Source of the DNA: GCA-1730015 sp964583825
GTDB taxonomy: Bacteria > Pseudomonadota > Gammaproteobacteria > Granulosicoccales > Granulosicoccaceae
Direction: 5' to 3'
Length of the DNA stretch: 64,000 nucleotides
Assembly (NCBI GenBank): GCA_964583825.1
Contig: CAZOXM010000002.1
Location: 1-64,000, forward strand
Part shown: positions 54,326-63,704 of the stretch, one piece after another
Position numbering within the stretch: the first letter of the stretch is position 1
How the letters are laid out: the number at the start of each line of letters is the position of its first letter
Position numbers and translations under genes: made by a program
Notes under the pieces: generated by a model
What the model was told of the DNA's origin: nothing
What the model saw: the letters and a program-made list of their open reading frames with translations, nothing else
Databases searched by the model: none

Positions 54326-54791
54326 ATGGATTTATATAAATCGTCTGAGATAGCGCCCATCGCAGAGCGTCTTCTCAAGAAAATGCAAGCGACATTCAGG
54401 CATTTGATCCGCTATCGAGCTTTTAAGCATTATCGGTTCTACAGCAATAGCAGGGGCAATAACCAAGGGAGATATTGATTATTACATGGAGGTGGCTCCA
54501 TCTGAGCATTTTGCTGCTGTCCGTACACTTCAAAACCATGGATTTTTAATTGCCAAAGACGCTCACAGAAGCGAGGAACTTTGTATGCTCGAAAATAATG
54601 AGTGTGCTATACAGGTTGTTGCATCTGGCTCAAAGTATGTGTTCTTCAGGGGGTTCAGAGATGAGCTAAATCGCAAACCCGATTTAGTTCGTGAATATAA
54701 TGAAATAAAAAGAAATTCGGTATATTTGGACGTATCGGAGTACCGAGAAAAGAAATCAGCTTTTATTGAAGCGGTGCTCGAATCACTTTAA
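54326..54791 (+). pseudogene. Decayed GrpB-family (UPF0157) gene
   Basis: The final 101-codon frame (54486-54791) has the C-terminal half of a GrpB-like protein (HRSEELCMLENN; KYVFFRGFRDELNRKPDLVREYNEIK). Upstream, the same frame reads GSTAIAGAITKGDIDYYMEV back to a stop at 54405. The N-terminal start (MDLYKSSEIAPIAERLLKKMQATF from ATG 54326) is in a different phase. At least one, probably two, frameshifts are needed to join them, so the gene is inactive or the assembly has small errors. It is AT-rich compared with its neighbours, which suggests acquisition. Confidence 0.72.
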
Positions 54792-54932
54792 CAAAACAAT
54801 GTTTCCAACATCGCACACAGCGCCCATTCGTGTGTATGGTCGCAGGCTCCCAATGTCATACACAAGCGGCCACCGCATGCAAAGCGGCAATTTGCGGCGA
54901 TCCGGCAAAACCGCAGCGAGCAGACAGTGCGC

Positions 54933-56744
54933 TCAGGATGCTGAGTACCAGGCCATAATCTTATCCATCGGATCGTGCTCGGCAACAAAATGCCCGGGAG
55001 ACACCTCGTTGAGTTTTGGCACATAAGACAACTCACCCTCTGCCACCTTGGTCGGTAAAAAACGCAACGCCGCTTGCGGGTCGAGCGGTGATGGCAGTTC
55101 ACCTGGCAGATGTATATGGGTTCGACTCCGCTCCACGGCCGGATCCGGAACCGGTACTGCACTGATCAGCGCCTGAGTGTAAGGATGTTGCGGTGCCGAA
55201 CAGATCTGGTCACTGCTTCCCGACTCAACAATTCGACCGAGGTAGATCACCATAATCCGGTCGGAAATATCCCGGACCACCGACAGGTCGTGCGATATGA
55301 ACAGCATTGATAACCCAAACTCGGATTGCAGATCTTTCAACAGCTCGATGATCTGGGCCTGGATAGACACATCCAGCGCCGACACTGCCTCATCACAAAT
55401 CATCAGCGCCGGACGATTGATCATCGCCCGCGCAATGCCGACGCGTTGATTCTGACCGCCGGACAGCTCGTGAGGATAGCGGTTGGCCATCGCCGGCAGC
55501 AGACCGACACGCTCCATGATGTCGAACACCTGTATCTTTTTCTCGCGCCGCGTCAGATCCGGCCGGAAGGTAGTGAGCGGCTCGGCGATCGAATCCGCGA
55601 TCGTCATTCTCGGGTTCAAACTGGCGAGCGGATCCTGAAAAACAATTTGCAAATCCTTGCGGGCACCGACCAGCGCCTGTCGTTTCAGCGCCCCGAGATC
55701 TCGACCGAGCCAGCTGACCGAACCCTGTTGATATTCAATCAGCCGAATGACCGCACGAGCCAGTGTTGATTTGCCACAACCGGACTCACCGACAATGCCA
55801 AGCGTCTCCCCTTCAACGAGCCTGAAACTCACACCATCGACTGCTTTGAGCTGACGTTTGCGTCCAAACAGTGTCCCCGGTACAGACACCGGAAACTCCA
55901 CCCGTAAATCTTTCACATCGAGCAACGTCTGCGGCTGCGGGGCAACCTGGCGTCGGTTGCTGCTGTCGATGCGTGGCATTGCGTCAAGCAAGGTGCGAGT
56001 GTAGTCATGCGTCGGACGATAGAAGATATCGTCAATCGTCCCCTGCTCAACAAACATTCCATCACGCATAACAATCACCCGGTCACACATGCGTGCGACC
56101 ACGCCCATGTCGTGGGTGATTAAGGCAATCGCCGCACCGAGTTCGCGCTGCATCCCCGACATCAGATCAAGTACCTGCGCCTGCACCGTCACATCCAGTG
56201 CGGTAGTCGGCTCGTCTGCAATCAATAATTTCGGCTCGCACAACATAGCCATGGCGACCATGACGCGCTGTCGCATCCCACCGGAGAGTTCATGCGGGTA
56301 CTGTTTCATGCGTCGGGAAGCATCGGGAATGCGCATGCGTTCAAGCCATGCAATGCAGCGTGCGCGCGCCTCGCGACGACCGAGACGCCGGTGCACCTGC
56401 AACACCTCGATCATTTGCTGCTCAATGCGCAAATGCGGTGTCAAAGCACTCAGCGGATCCTGAAAGACCATCCCAACATCTTCACCGCGCACGAGGTTCA
56501 ACGCCTGTGTCGGCATGTTTAACAGGGGTCGACCGTCGAGGCTTGCCGACCCCGTGGCAGTACCATTAGCCGCCAGCAGCCCCATGACTGCTAGAAAAAG
56601 CTGGCTCTTACCGGAACCCGACTCACCCACAATACCCACGCACTCGCCGCGTTCGATTTGCAGCGAAACTCCCTTCACTGCTGCCACCACCCCTTCAGCG
56701 GCGGCAAAATCAACGGCCAGATTGTCTACTCTGAACATCGGCAT
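54933..56744 (-). CDS. Oligopeptide ABC transporter, fused OppD-OppF ATPase
   Basis: A 603-residue protein with two ATPase domains in tandem. Domain 1 (residues ~1-265) has Walker A GESGSGKSQ, LSGGMRQRVMVAMAML and Walker B LLIADEPTTALDV. Domain 2 (about 280-603) has GESGCGKST, LSGGQNQRVGIARAMI and LMICDEAVSALDV, then the OppF-type tail ISAVPVPDPAVERSR. It powers uptake of peptides through OppB and OppC, encoded just upstream. The joined form replaces separate OppD and OppF. Confidence 0.94.
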   Translation of the reverse strand: MPMFRVDNLAVDFAAAEGVVAAVKGVSLQIERGECVGIVGESGSGKSQLFLAVMGLLAANGTATGSASLDGRPLLNMPTQALNLVRGEDVGMVFQDPLSALTPHLRIEQQMIEVLQVHRRLGRREARARCIAWLERMRIPDASRRMKQYPHELSGGMRQRVMVAMAMLCEPKLLIADEPTTALDVTVQAQVLDLMSGMQRELGAAIALITHDMGVVARMCDRVIVMRDGMFVEQGTIDDIFYRPTHDYTRTLLDAMPRIDSSNRRQVAPQPQTLLDVKDLRVEFPVSVPGTLFGRKRQLKAVDGVSFRLVEGETLGIVGESGCGKSTLARAVIRLIEYQQGSVSWLGRDLGALKRQALVGARKDLQIVFQDPLASLNPRMTIADSIAEPLTTFRPDLTRREKKIQVFDIMERVGLLPAMANRYPHELSGGQNQRVGIARAMINRPALMICDEAVSALDVSIQAQIIELLKDLQSEFGLSMLFISHDLSVVRDISDRIMVIYLGRIVESGSSDQICSAPQHPYTQALISAVPVPDPAVERSRTHIHLPGELPSPLDPQAALRFLPTKVAEGELSYVPKLNEVSPGHFVAEHDPMDKIMAWYSAS

Positions 56745-56844
56745 TGACGCCTCAGGCGGTTGGGGCCTGAAAAGACCCGGGCATCGTTGCAGCGTTGCCG
56801 CCTACTCATGTGTCAAATACCGCATCGTGTTCCCAACCCACCCT

Positions 56845-57774
56845 TCAACGGTCTTTCGGGTCAAGCGCATCGCGCAAGCCGTCACCGATAAAAAAAAGAC
56901 TGATAATAATGGCAACATAAAAAAACAACGGAAACAGCAGCTGCCACAACGTGCCGTACACCATCGTGCCGGCACCCTCACTGATTAGTGCGCCCAGCGA
57001 TGTATAGGGCTCCGAAATACCCAGCCCGAGAAATGAAATAAAGCTTTCTGCCAGAATCAGCTCCGGCACCAGAATTGACGCATAGACAATAACGACCCCC
57101 ATTAGATTAGGGAGAATATGACGCACCACAATCCTGGCTTCCGATACACCGCCGGCACGGGCGGCTTCAATAAACTCACGATTCTTTATAGCGAGGGTTT
57201 GCGCCCGCACGATACGCGACATCGTCAGCCACGACACCGCTCCCAATGCGAGGAACAGGGTGACAAATGACCGACCTGCCACCACGAGAATCAGAATAAT
57301 GACCAGTGTCGACGGGATAGCCAACATAACATCGACGGCTCTCATAAGCGCACCATCTACCCTGCCCCCTGCATAACCTGCAATCACGCCGTAGGCCGTG
57401 CCCAGTACCAGCGCCATCACAGCGCCGATCAAGCCGACCATCAGTGAGGTGCCGGTTGCCTGAATGGTGCGGGAATATAAATCGCGGCCCAGTGCATCTG
57501 TACCAAAGTAATGCCCGCTGTCGACCGATGGCGCACCCAGTGTTTCTATATCGCCAAGTGCGACCCAGTCAATGTCCTCATGATTCCACTGTGAAAGTAA
57601 CGGACCGCACAATACAAACACCACGATCATCAACAACAACAAGGTGCAGGAGATCGCAGCGCGATTTCGCAGGAAGCGATCCAGAGCATCGTGCATTAGG
57701 GAACGCCCGCGCACGGCGGTGTGGTCGGTTATGTCAGAAGCCAGCTCTGACGCCTTTTTCGAGCGACCAAACAT
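56845..57774 (-). CDS. oppC: Oligopeptide ABC transporter permease OppC-like
   Basis: A 309-residue inner-membrane protein. It has an N-terminal helix (AISCTLLLLMIVVFVLCGPLL), the OppC periplasmic motif HYFGTDALGRDLYSR, and the EAA loop REFIEAARAGGVSEARIVVRHILPN. About six helices are predicted. It lies 38 bp after oppB and 100 bp before the ATPase gene in the operon direction. Confidence 0.94.
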   Translation of the reverse strand: MFGRSKKASELASDITDHTAVRGRSLMHDALDRFLRNRAAISCTLLLLMIVVFVLCGPLLSQWNHEDIDWVALGDIETLGAPSVDSGHYFGTDALGRDLYSRTIQATGTSLMVGLIGAVMALVLGTAYGVIAGYAGGRVDGALMRAVDVMLAIPSTLVIILILVVAGRSFVTLFLALGAVSWLTMSRIVRAQTLAIKNREFIEAARAGGVSEARIVVRHILPNLMGVVIVYASILVPELILAESFISFLGLGISEPYTSLGALISEGAGTMVYGTLWQLLFPLFFYVAIIISLFFIGDGLRDALDPKDR

Positions 57775-57812
57775 GTGTTACCGCCTGCCTGCATTCATCA
57801 CTGACATTCCGA

Positions 57813-58739
57813 TCAACGGTAACGTATCTTTGGATCAAGCCACGCGTAGGCCAAATCCACAATCAGGCTAACCAGCACAGTCAGTACACCATATAAAATA
57901 GTGACCCCCAGCAACACGGCATAGTCTCTTGTCAGAGCCGAACTGACATACGACTTACCCAGTCCACCGGTGGAAAAATAGATATCAACGAACACAGAAC
58001 CGGTCAGCACGTGCACAAATACCGGCCCAAGGTAAGACACCACTGGCAGCAATGCAGGTTTCATCGCGTGGCGCCAGATCAAGCGACGAGTAGACAAGCC
58101 CTTGGCCCGCGCCGTGCGGATAAAATTTGAATGCATTACCTCAAGCATTGAAGAGCGCGTTATTCTTGCAATACTGCCCATGAAAGAAGTGGAAAGTGCA
58201 ATCACCGGCATAATCAGGTACTGCCACTGCCCACCGTTCCAGCCACCGCCAGGCAGCCAATGCAACCAAAGAGTAAAGGTAAGAATCAGGAGCGGCCCCA
58301 TAATAAAATTTGGCAGCGCCTGCGCCGCAATACCGAGACTCACTGCAAAGTGATCAATCCAGGTGTTATGACGCACCGCGGCTACAATACCGAGAGCCAC
58401 GCCTACGGTCGTCGCCACTACAAACGCCAGCGACCCGTAAGTGAGTGAAATCGGGAATCCATGGGCGATGATGTCATTGACATCGCGATCCTTAAATACA
58501 AACGAAGGGCCGAAGTCGAAGCGCAGCACGATGTTGGACAGGTAATCCCACAACTGCTTCCAAAGCGGTTGGTCCAGGCCATAACGGGCTTCGATATTGG
58601 CGAGTATCTCCGGTGGCAAAGGCCGCTCATAGGTGAACGGACCGCCCGGCGCTGCGTGCATTAAAAAGAAACTGGCGACTATCAGCGCCAGTATTGTCGG
58701 TATTGCGATGAGTAAACGCCGCAAGGCGAAACTAATCAT
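57813..58739 (-). CDS. oppB: Oligopeptide ABC transporter permease OppB-like
   Basis: A 308-residue permease. N-terminus LLIAIPTILALIVASFFLMHAAPGGPF, ARYGLDQPLWKQLWDYL and the EAA loop RTARAKGLSTRRLIWRHAMKPALLP are typical of OppB/DppB. The C-terminus has VNLAYAWLDPK-type VDLAYAWLDPKIRY. It lies 108 bp downstream of oppA and is the first permease of the operon. Confidence 0.94.
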   Translation of the reverse strand: MISFALRRLLIAIPTILALIVASFFLMHAAPGGPFTYERPLPPEILANIEARYGLDQPLWKQLWDYLSNIVLRFDFGPSFVFKDRDVNDIIAHGFPISLTYGSLAFVVATTVGVALGIVAAVRHNTWIDHFAVSLGIAAQALPNFIMGPLLILTFTLWLHWLPGGGWNGGQWQYLIMPVIALSTSFMGSIARITRSSMLEVMHSNFIRTARAKGLSTRRLIWRHAMKPALLPVVSYLGPVFVHVLTGSVFVDIYFSTGGLGKSYVSSALTRDYAVLLGVTILYGVLTVLVSLIVDLAYAWLDPKIRYR

Positions 58740-58847
58740 TAGGTATCACAGCGAATAGTCATTGTTATAACCATAGCAGCCAACTCCACAGGCGACTGCA
58801 TACAGTTGGTCAGCCGCTCGATCAGTTGCGGCATCCCGGATGCGAAT

Positions 58848-60470
58848 TTACTTTTCGATTTTGTACAGATTTTTTGAATACCAGTTTTGCTCAACATTAT
58901 CGACCGGCCAGTTACCGACATCACTGCCCATCATGTAGACACCGGCGTAGTGATAGATCGGGATAACCGGCATTTCCTTGGCGATTGTCTCTTCGATCCG
59001 GGTATACATATCGGTGGGGCTTTCGCTCAACTTTGCCTGTTCCAGTAGCTCATCAACCGACGTATTTACATACTGCCCGTCGTTGTAGCCCGATTCCGAA
59101 TCGAGCAGATCAAGGAAAGTGGAGGCTTCGTTGTAGTCACCACACCACGCGCCACGGGCTAGTTCGAAATTCTGATTGCCGCGGTTTTCAAGGAACACCT
59201 TCCACTCCATGTTCGCAAGCGTCGTTTTTACGCCGAGCTTTTGCTTCCACATCTGGCTCATCGCCACCGCTATTTTCTTGTGCGCCTCTGAGGTGTTGTA
59301 CACCATTTCGAATGACAGTGGATTGTCTGCACTGTAACCGGCTTCGGCAAGCAGCTCTTTTGCCATCGCATCGCGCTGCTGCTGACTGAGTTGTGCCATT
59401 TCTGTCTGCGGCGGAGTAAATCCGGCAACCGCCGCAGGCGTAAACGTATACGCCTCGGTCTGACCGCCAGCGAGCACATTTTTGGTGATAATCTGCCGAT
59501 CCACCGCGAGCGCCAGCGCTCGCCTGACCCGTACATCCTTAAAAGCCTCCGGGCCCGAGTCGCTCAGATTAAATGTGTAATAGTAGTTACACAGCCTTGG
59601 GAAACTGATCGCCTCGTCAGGGTATTCTCTTTTAAGTTTTGGAAATTGACCGGACGGCACCTCGGTACGATCGAGTTCACCGGCCAGAAACCGGGTGAGC
59701 GCAACGTTTTCATCGTTAATGACCAGTGCCACTGTCTTATCAATGATGGTGTTGTCATTGTCCCAATACATTTCGTTGCGTTCCCGTACTGAACGCTCCG
59801 CAGGCAGGTGCTCCGTCAGAACGTAGGCACCGTTGGACACAATGTGCTCAGGTTTGGTCCAGTCTCTACCATACTTTTCGATGACTGAACGCGGCGCCGG
59901 GAAAGTGGTGGCATGCGTGGTCATTTGTGGAAAGTACGGCAATGGTGCCGACAGCGTGACCTCAAGCGTTAAGTCGTCAACCGCGCGCACGCCCAGCTGA
60001 TCAAGAGGCAACTCCCCTTTGATGACTTCATCAGCGTTCTGCAATGACATCAGCTGAATAAACCACTGATACGGAGATGCAAGCTCAGGGTCAGCCGCAC
60101 GCTGCCAGGCATACACGAAATCCCCGGCAGTTACCTGCTCACCGTTTGACCACCTGGCGTTGTCCCGCAGGGTGAACGTATACACGGTGTTCTCATCATT
60201 CACCGTATAGCCGGTAGCAACACCCGACACCAGGTTACCTGCTTCATCCTGATTCATAAGCCCTTCGAACAAGTCGCGCACGATTTCAGCGCCGGATGTA
60301 TCTTCCACGATTTGCGGATCTACTGAGGTATGTTCATCCAGCACCCGATAGGTGAATGTCTGGTCTTTCGCCAGTTGTACACCGGCAGGAATATGGCTGT
60401 CCGCCAGCAGATCCGCACCGAGGGAAAAACTGAGGCAAAGCGAAAGAAACAGTGACTTGACGGATCGCAC
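58848..60470 (-). CDS. oppA: Oligopeptide ABC transporter substrate-binding protein OppA-like
   Basis: A 540-residue periplasmic binding protein (SBP family 5). The signal peptide (MRSVKSLFLSLCLSFSLG...) ends near LLADS. Motifs: YRVLDEHTSVDPQIVEDTSGAEIVRDLFEGLM, TFTLRDNARWSNGEQVTAGDFVYAW (family signature) and VRRALALAVDRQIIT. It lacks a lipobox, so it is free in the periplasm. It starts the opp operon; its promoter should be in the ~145 bp before the divergent amidohydrolase gene. Confidence 0.94.
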   Translation of the reverse strand: MRSVKSLFLSLCLSFSLGADLLADSHIPAGVQLAKDQTFTYRVLDEHTSVDPQIVEDTSGAEIVRDLFEGLMNQDEAGNLVSGVATGYTVNDENTVYTFTLRDNARWSNGEQVTAGDFVYAWQRAADPELASPYQWFIQLMSLQNADEVIKGELPLDQLGVRAVDDLTLEVTLSAPLPYFPQMTTHATTFPAPRSVIEKYGRDWTKPEHIVSNGAYVLTEHLPAERSVRERNEMYWDNDNTIIDKTVALVINDENVALTRFLAGELDRTEVPSGQFPKLKREYPDEAISFPRLCNYYYTFNLSDSGPEAFKDVRVRRALALAVDRQIITKNVLAGGQTEAYTFTPAAVAGFTPPQTEMAQLSQQQRDAMAKELLAEAGYSADNPLSFEMVYNTSEAHKKIAVAMSQMWKQKLGVKTTLANMEWKVFLENRGNQNFELARGAWCGDYNEASTFLDLLDSESGYNDGQYVNTSVDELLEQAKLSESPTDMYTRIEETIAKEMPVIPIYHYAGVYMMGSDVGNWPVDNVEQNWYSKNLYKIEK

Positions 60471-60615
60471 GATTTATTCTCCTTGATGTTTGCTTTAGCA
60501 GAATATCGCGGCGACTGGAGATTGTATAGGCGCTATGCCGACAGGTTTCAAACTACTTTGCACTGTGTTGCCACACAACGTAAAGTGCTACCCAGTCCAC
60601 CTGCAGAGGTACTCG

Positions 60616-61875
60616 ATGACTAGACGAAACCATCTTTTGTACTCCCTGTCAGTTTTCAAACCATGGCAACTGTTCGCAGTTGCGCTAACCGTACCAGCTT
60701 TTATCCAAAGTACTGCCGCACAGGACCCACTCCCGATCGCGGATGCGCACATCCACTACAGCCACGACTCGGTAGAAATGACACCACCTGAGCGCGTGAT
60801 CGAACTAATGCGTGAGGCCAATTTGAAACTGGCGCTGGTTTCGAGCTCAGACGACACCGGCACGCAACTGCTGACTCGACTCGCGCCCGATCTGATCGTA
60901 CCCGGTTTAAGGCCGTACACTCGTCGCGGTCAGCTCAGCACCTGGTACACCGACCAGAAAAATCTCGATTATGTGGAACAGCTGCTGACAGAGCATCGAT
61001 ACGCAACAATCGGCGAATTCCACCTTTACGGTGAAACGGCGGACTTGCCGATACCGCGCCGAATCGTCGAGCTTGCCGCCGAACACAATCTGATACTGCA
61101 TGCTCACTCGGACGCCGAAGCAGTCGAACGCCTGCTGGCGCAACACCCCGCAATCAAGGTTATCTGGGCGCACGCCGGTTTTGATGATCCGGAAACCGTA
61201 TCCGCAGTACTGTCAAAGCACGATCGGCTGTGGGTCGATCTGGCGTTTCGCGGCGAAGTTGGCAGCGGAGGATCACTGTCGCAGGAATGGCGTGCCCTTT
61301 TCGATACACACCCCGACAGAATCATGCTTGGCACAGATACCTATACACCCGAACGGATGTATTTCGTGCCGGAAAACGCGAGTTCTGCTCGTGTCTGGCT
61401 GGCCACCCTGCCTGCAAAAATGGCCGAAAAGATCGCATGGAAGAATGCCTATGATCTGATCATGCCGGTGTGGAAAGCTAACAATGCGGCCCTGCCGCGC
61501 ACCGTTAATGAAAAAGAAGTTGCTATGCTGTGCCGGCAGTCCCTGGCCAGTGGCGGAGTCACCGTGGGAGAGTCACCACTTACTGTCGTGCACCCACAGG
61601 GCGAGATCACAGTGAGCAAGCCGTTCAGCGTTCTTATCAGTGTGTGCGGTGACAATCTGGCCGCCGCCACCATTGATCTGGACGCTACCATGCCTACCCA
61701 TGGTCACGGTATGAACTACACACCTGAATACTCGGTGCTGCGACAATCTGACTCTGAGTTGTCAGTGCGGGTAGATGGTGTGCGGCTGCATATGCCCGGT
61801 CAGTGGCAGTGGGCAGTCAATCTGCGCAACGTGGGCAACCGGCAAACAAGCACTCACGAATTCACCGTGTATTAG
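60616..61875 (+). CDS. Exported amidohydrolase-like protein with C-terminal beta-sandwich domain
   Basis: The frame extends to 60535, but ATG 60616 is preceded by GAGG at 6 bp and opens a signal peptide (ending about IQSTAAQD), giving 419 residues. Residues ~30-285 are an amidohydrolase-2-like TIM barrel: IADAHIHYSHDS, GEFHLYG, LILHAHSDAEAV, VIWAHAGFDDP and IMLGTDTYTP carry the candidate metal ligands. Residues ~310-419 are an unrelated beta domain with MPTHGHGMNY and MPGQWQWAVNL, resembling FixH/YtkA-like copper-associated domains. The protein is periplasmic. A MauG-like cytochrome gene follows at 117 bp. Substrate unknown. Confidence 0.82.
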   Translation: MTRRNHLLYSLSVFKPWQLFAVALTVPAFIQSTAAQDPLPIADAHIHYSHDSVEMTPPERVIELMREANLKLALVSSSDDTGTQLLTRLAPDLIVPGLRPYTRRGQLSTWYTDQKNLDYVEQLLTEHRYATIGEFHLYGETADLPIPRRIVELAAEHNLILHAHSDAEAVERLLAQHPAIKVIWAHAGFDDPETVSAVLSKHDRLWVDLAFRGEVGSGGSLSQEWRALFDTHPDRIMLGTDTYTPERMYFVPENASSARVWLATLPAKMAEKIAWKNAYDLIMPVWKANNAALPRTVNEKEVAMLCRQSLASGGVTVGESPLTVVHPQGEITVSKPFSVLISVCGDNLAAATIDLDATMPTHGHGMNYTPEYSVLRQSDSELSVRVDGVRLHMPGQWQWAVNLRNVGNRQTSTHEFTVY

Positions 61876-61898
61876 GAGAATGCGTTGAGAATGCCGGT

Positions 61899-61936
61899 GA
61901 CGAGTGCGCTAACCCTTGACGAGTGCGCTAACCCTG
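61899..61936. repeat. Tandem 19-bp duplication between the amidohydrolase and MauG-like genes
   Basis: GACGAGTGCGCTAACCCT occurs twice back-to-back (61899-61917 and 61918-61936, last base differing). It lies in the 117-bp spacer between the two genes. Probably a slippage duplication. Confidence 0.85.
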
Positions 61937-61992
61937 GGCAAACAGACGCTACCCGGTCTATCGGAAAATGCTGAGACTTAATCTTTCCTGCG

Positions 61993-63231
61993 ATGAGTAA
62001 AGGCTTTTCAGGCATTTTTGACTCCGCCATCCACCGAACGACAGCCGGCAACGGCGATGCGAAAACGTGGCGCTGCATCGCCGCTGTCACCCTGCTGGTG
62101 CTCACCTGCAGCAATCAGCTGGCCGCCGAGGCCGCAGCGGTCACACAATTCAGCAACGCTGAAATTAAACAGCTGCAACGCTTTGGACCATGGCCATACC
62201 CGGTGCCGGCAGATCCCGGAAACGAATTGTCAGGTCTTGAGTGGGCCGAAGCACTTGGCAGAAAACTTTTTAGTGACCGGATCCTGTCCGGTGATCAAAC
62301 GATTGCCTGCGCATCCTGCCATCAATCAGACAAAGGATTTGCCGACGGCTTGCCAACCGCCCGGGGCCATCAGCAGCATGTGCGCAACACGCAGGGTTTG
62401 TTCAATGTTGCCTACCAGCACTGGTTCGGTTGGGACGGCGGCAGTGACAGTCTGTGGGCGGCCAGTCTGCGACCGATGCTATCCGACATTGAAATGAGTG
62501 CGGATATTGACACCGTTGCTGCTCGATTGCGGTCCACTCCGTATGTAATAAGCGCACTCACCAGCAACGGGCTCCCGGCGGACCACCGGACCAATGAAGC
62601 CCTGCTGGTACTGGCGGCCAAGGCCCTCGGTGCGTTTCAAAGAACGCTGGTCTCCCCGAAGACCGCTTTCGACCACTTTGTAGAAGCCCTGATCACTGCC
62701 GATATCTCCGCGCAGCGACAATATCCCGAGGACGCGAAGCGGGGTATCAAACTGTTTTTCGGTGAGGGGAACTGCCACGTGTGTCATTTCGGGCCCCACT
62801 TTTCCAACGGTGAATTCCACGACACCGGCCGACCGTTCTTTACTGCCGTCGGTCAGGTAGATCCGGGAAGATACAACGGGATCACGCGGGTTCGATCCGA
62901 CCCCTACAATCTGACCGGTGTCTACAACCGGACGCAGGTACCTGCGCAAATTCAAAAAACCCGCCGTGTAAAACAGGGACAGGTCAATTTCGGTCAGTGG
63001 AGAACACCTGGGCTGCGCGGGCTGCGCCACACCGCGCCTTATATGCACGATGGCAGTCTGGCGACCCTGAGGGAAGTAGTGGACAGCTATGCGGATACCG
63101 ACCCGGCCCGGCTCCACACAGAAGGTGAGTCACTGGTGAGGCCGCTGGACTGGACAACGCAACAACGCGAGGACGTGGTGGCGTTTCTTCAATCGCTCAG
63201 CGACACCTCCCGTAACAGCAGCGTCGATTGA
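61993..63231 (+). CDS. MauG/MbnH-like diheme cytochrome
   Basis: A 412-residue c-type cytochrome with two haem sites, CASCH (106-110) and CHVCH (261-265). Other family blocks: SGLEWAEALGRKLFSDRILSG, KGFADGLPTARG, QGLFNVAYQHWFGWDGGSDSLW and TPGLRGLRHTAPYMHDGSLATLREVVD. A hydrophobic stretch at 30-45 (CIAAVTLLVLTCSNQLAAEA) is a signal peptide/anchor, and there may be a later start than 61993. MauG-type enzymes oxidise residues of a partner protein through a high-valent diiron state; others are simple peroxidases. The upstream exported amidohydrolase, on the same strand, is a candidate partner. Confidence 0.87.
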   Translation: MSKGFSGIFDSAIHRTTAGNGDAKTWRCIAAVTLLVLTCSNQLAAEAAAVTQFSNAEIKQLQRFGPWPYPVPADPGNELSGLEWAEALGRKLFSDRILSGDQTIACASCHQSDKGFADGLPTARGHQQHVRNTQGLFNVAYQHWFGWDGGSDSLWAASLRPMLSDIEMSADIDTVAARLRSTPYVISALTSNGLPADHRTNEALLVLAAKALGAFQRTLVSPKTAFDHFVEALITADISAQRQYPEDAKRGIKLFFGEGNCHVCHFGPHFSNGEFHDTGRPFFTAVGQVDPGRYNGITRVRSDPYNLTGVYNRTQVPAQIQKTRRVKQGQVNFGQWRTPGLRGLRHTAPYMHDGSLATLREVVDSYADTDPARLHTEGESLVRPLDWTTQQREDVVAFLQSLSDTSRNSSVD

Positions 63232-63704
63232 AGATCGACGCGAGTGGCAGACAAACCCATCAGTGATAAACAGCACCGAGGCCGACTAACAGCGCATTTG
63301 CCTGAACTGCCGTTGTTCGAGCGCACCGGGCCCGTACGAAAAAATCCGCTGCCACCAGCGTTTGAATAGACGCAGTAAATCGAAAACTGGTAAAATATTT
63401 GGCGTGATGCTGCAAAAAACGCATCGGCCCTATGCAAAATTAGCACAACACAAGTTGACCAAAAACCGGTTAACTTTCACTCTGGGGACGATATGATTGC
63501 AGCAGTTGCAGCGAAGGGCCACAGGCCCGGCGACTCACCCACCGTCAGTCCTTCCGGTAACGAGTAAGCCAGACGTCACTCCGAGCGGACCGGGCGGCTG
63601 AGCGCAAATCTGTTTGTTCAGGAGCACCTTCGACAACCCGGGCATACGTGCATCGAAGGTGGTGAAATGTATTGTAAGACGATGATTATTGGAGAGTTCC
63701 AATC
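63232..63704 (+). promoter_or_regulatory. Upstream region of the type II glutamine synthetase gene
   Basis: About 470 bp without a clear gene. It should carry the glutamine synthetase promoter and a long leader. From 63493 a 24-codon frame (ATG after GGGGA) could be a leader peptide, and GGGCC-ACA-GGCCC (63518-63530) is a small hairpin inside it. The ribosome site of the synthetase is GGAGAG at 63691-63696. No riboswitch family was recognised. Confidence 0.4.

Noticed and set aside
63400..63414. Sigma-54-like TGGC...TGC sequence upstream of the glutamine synthetase gene
   Set aside because: The GG and GC are separated by 9 bases instead of 10, and the rest of the consensus is poor.
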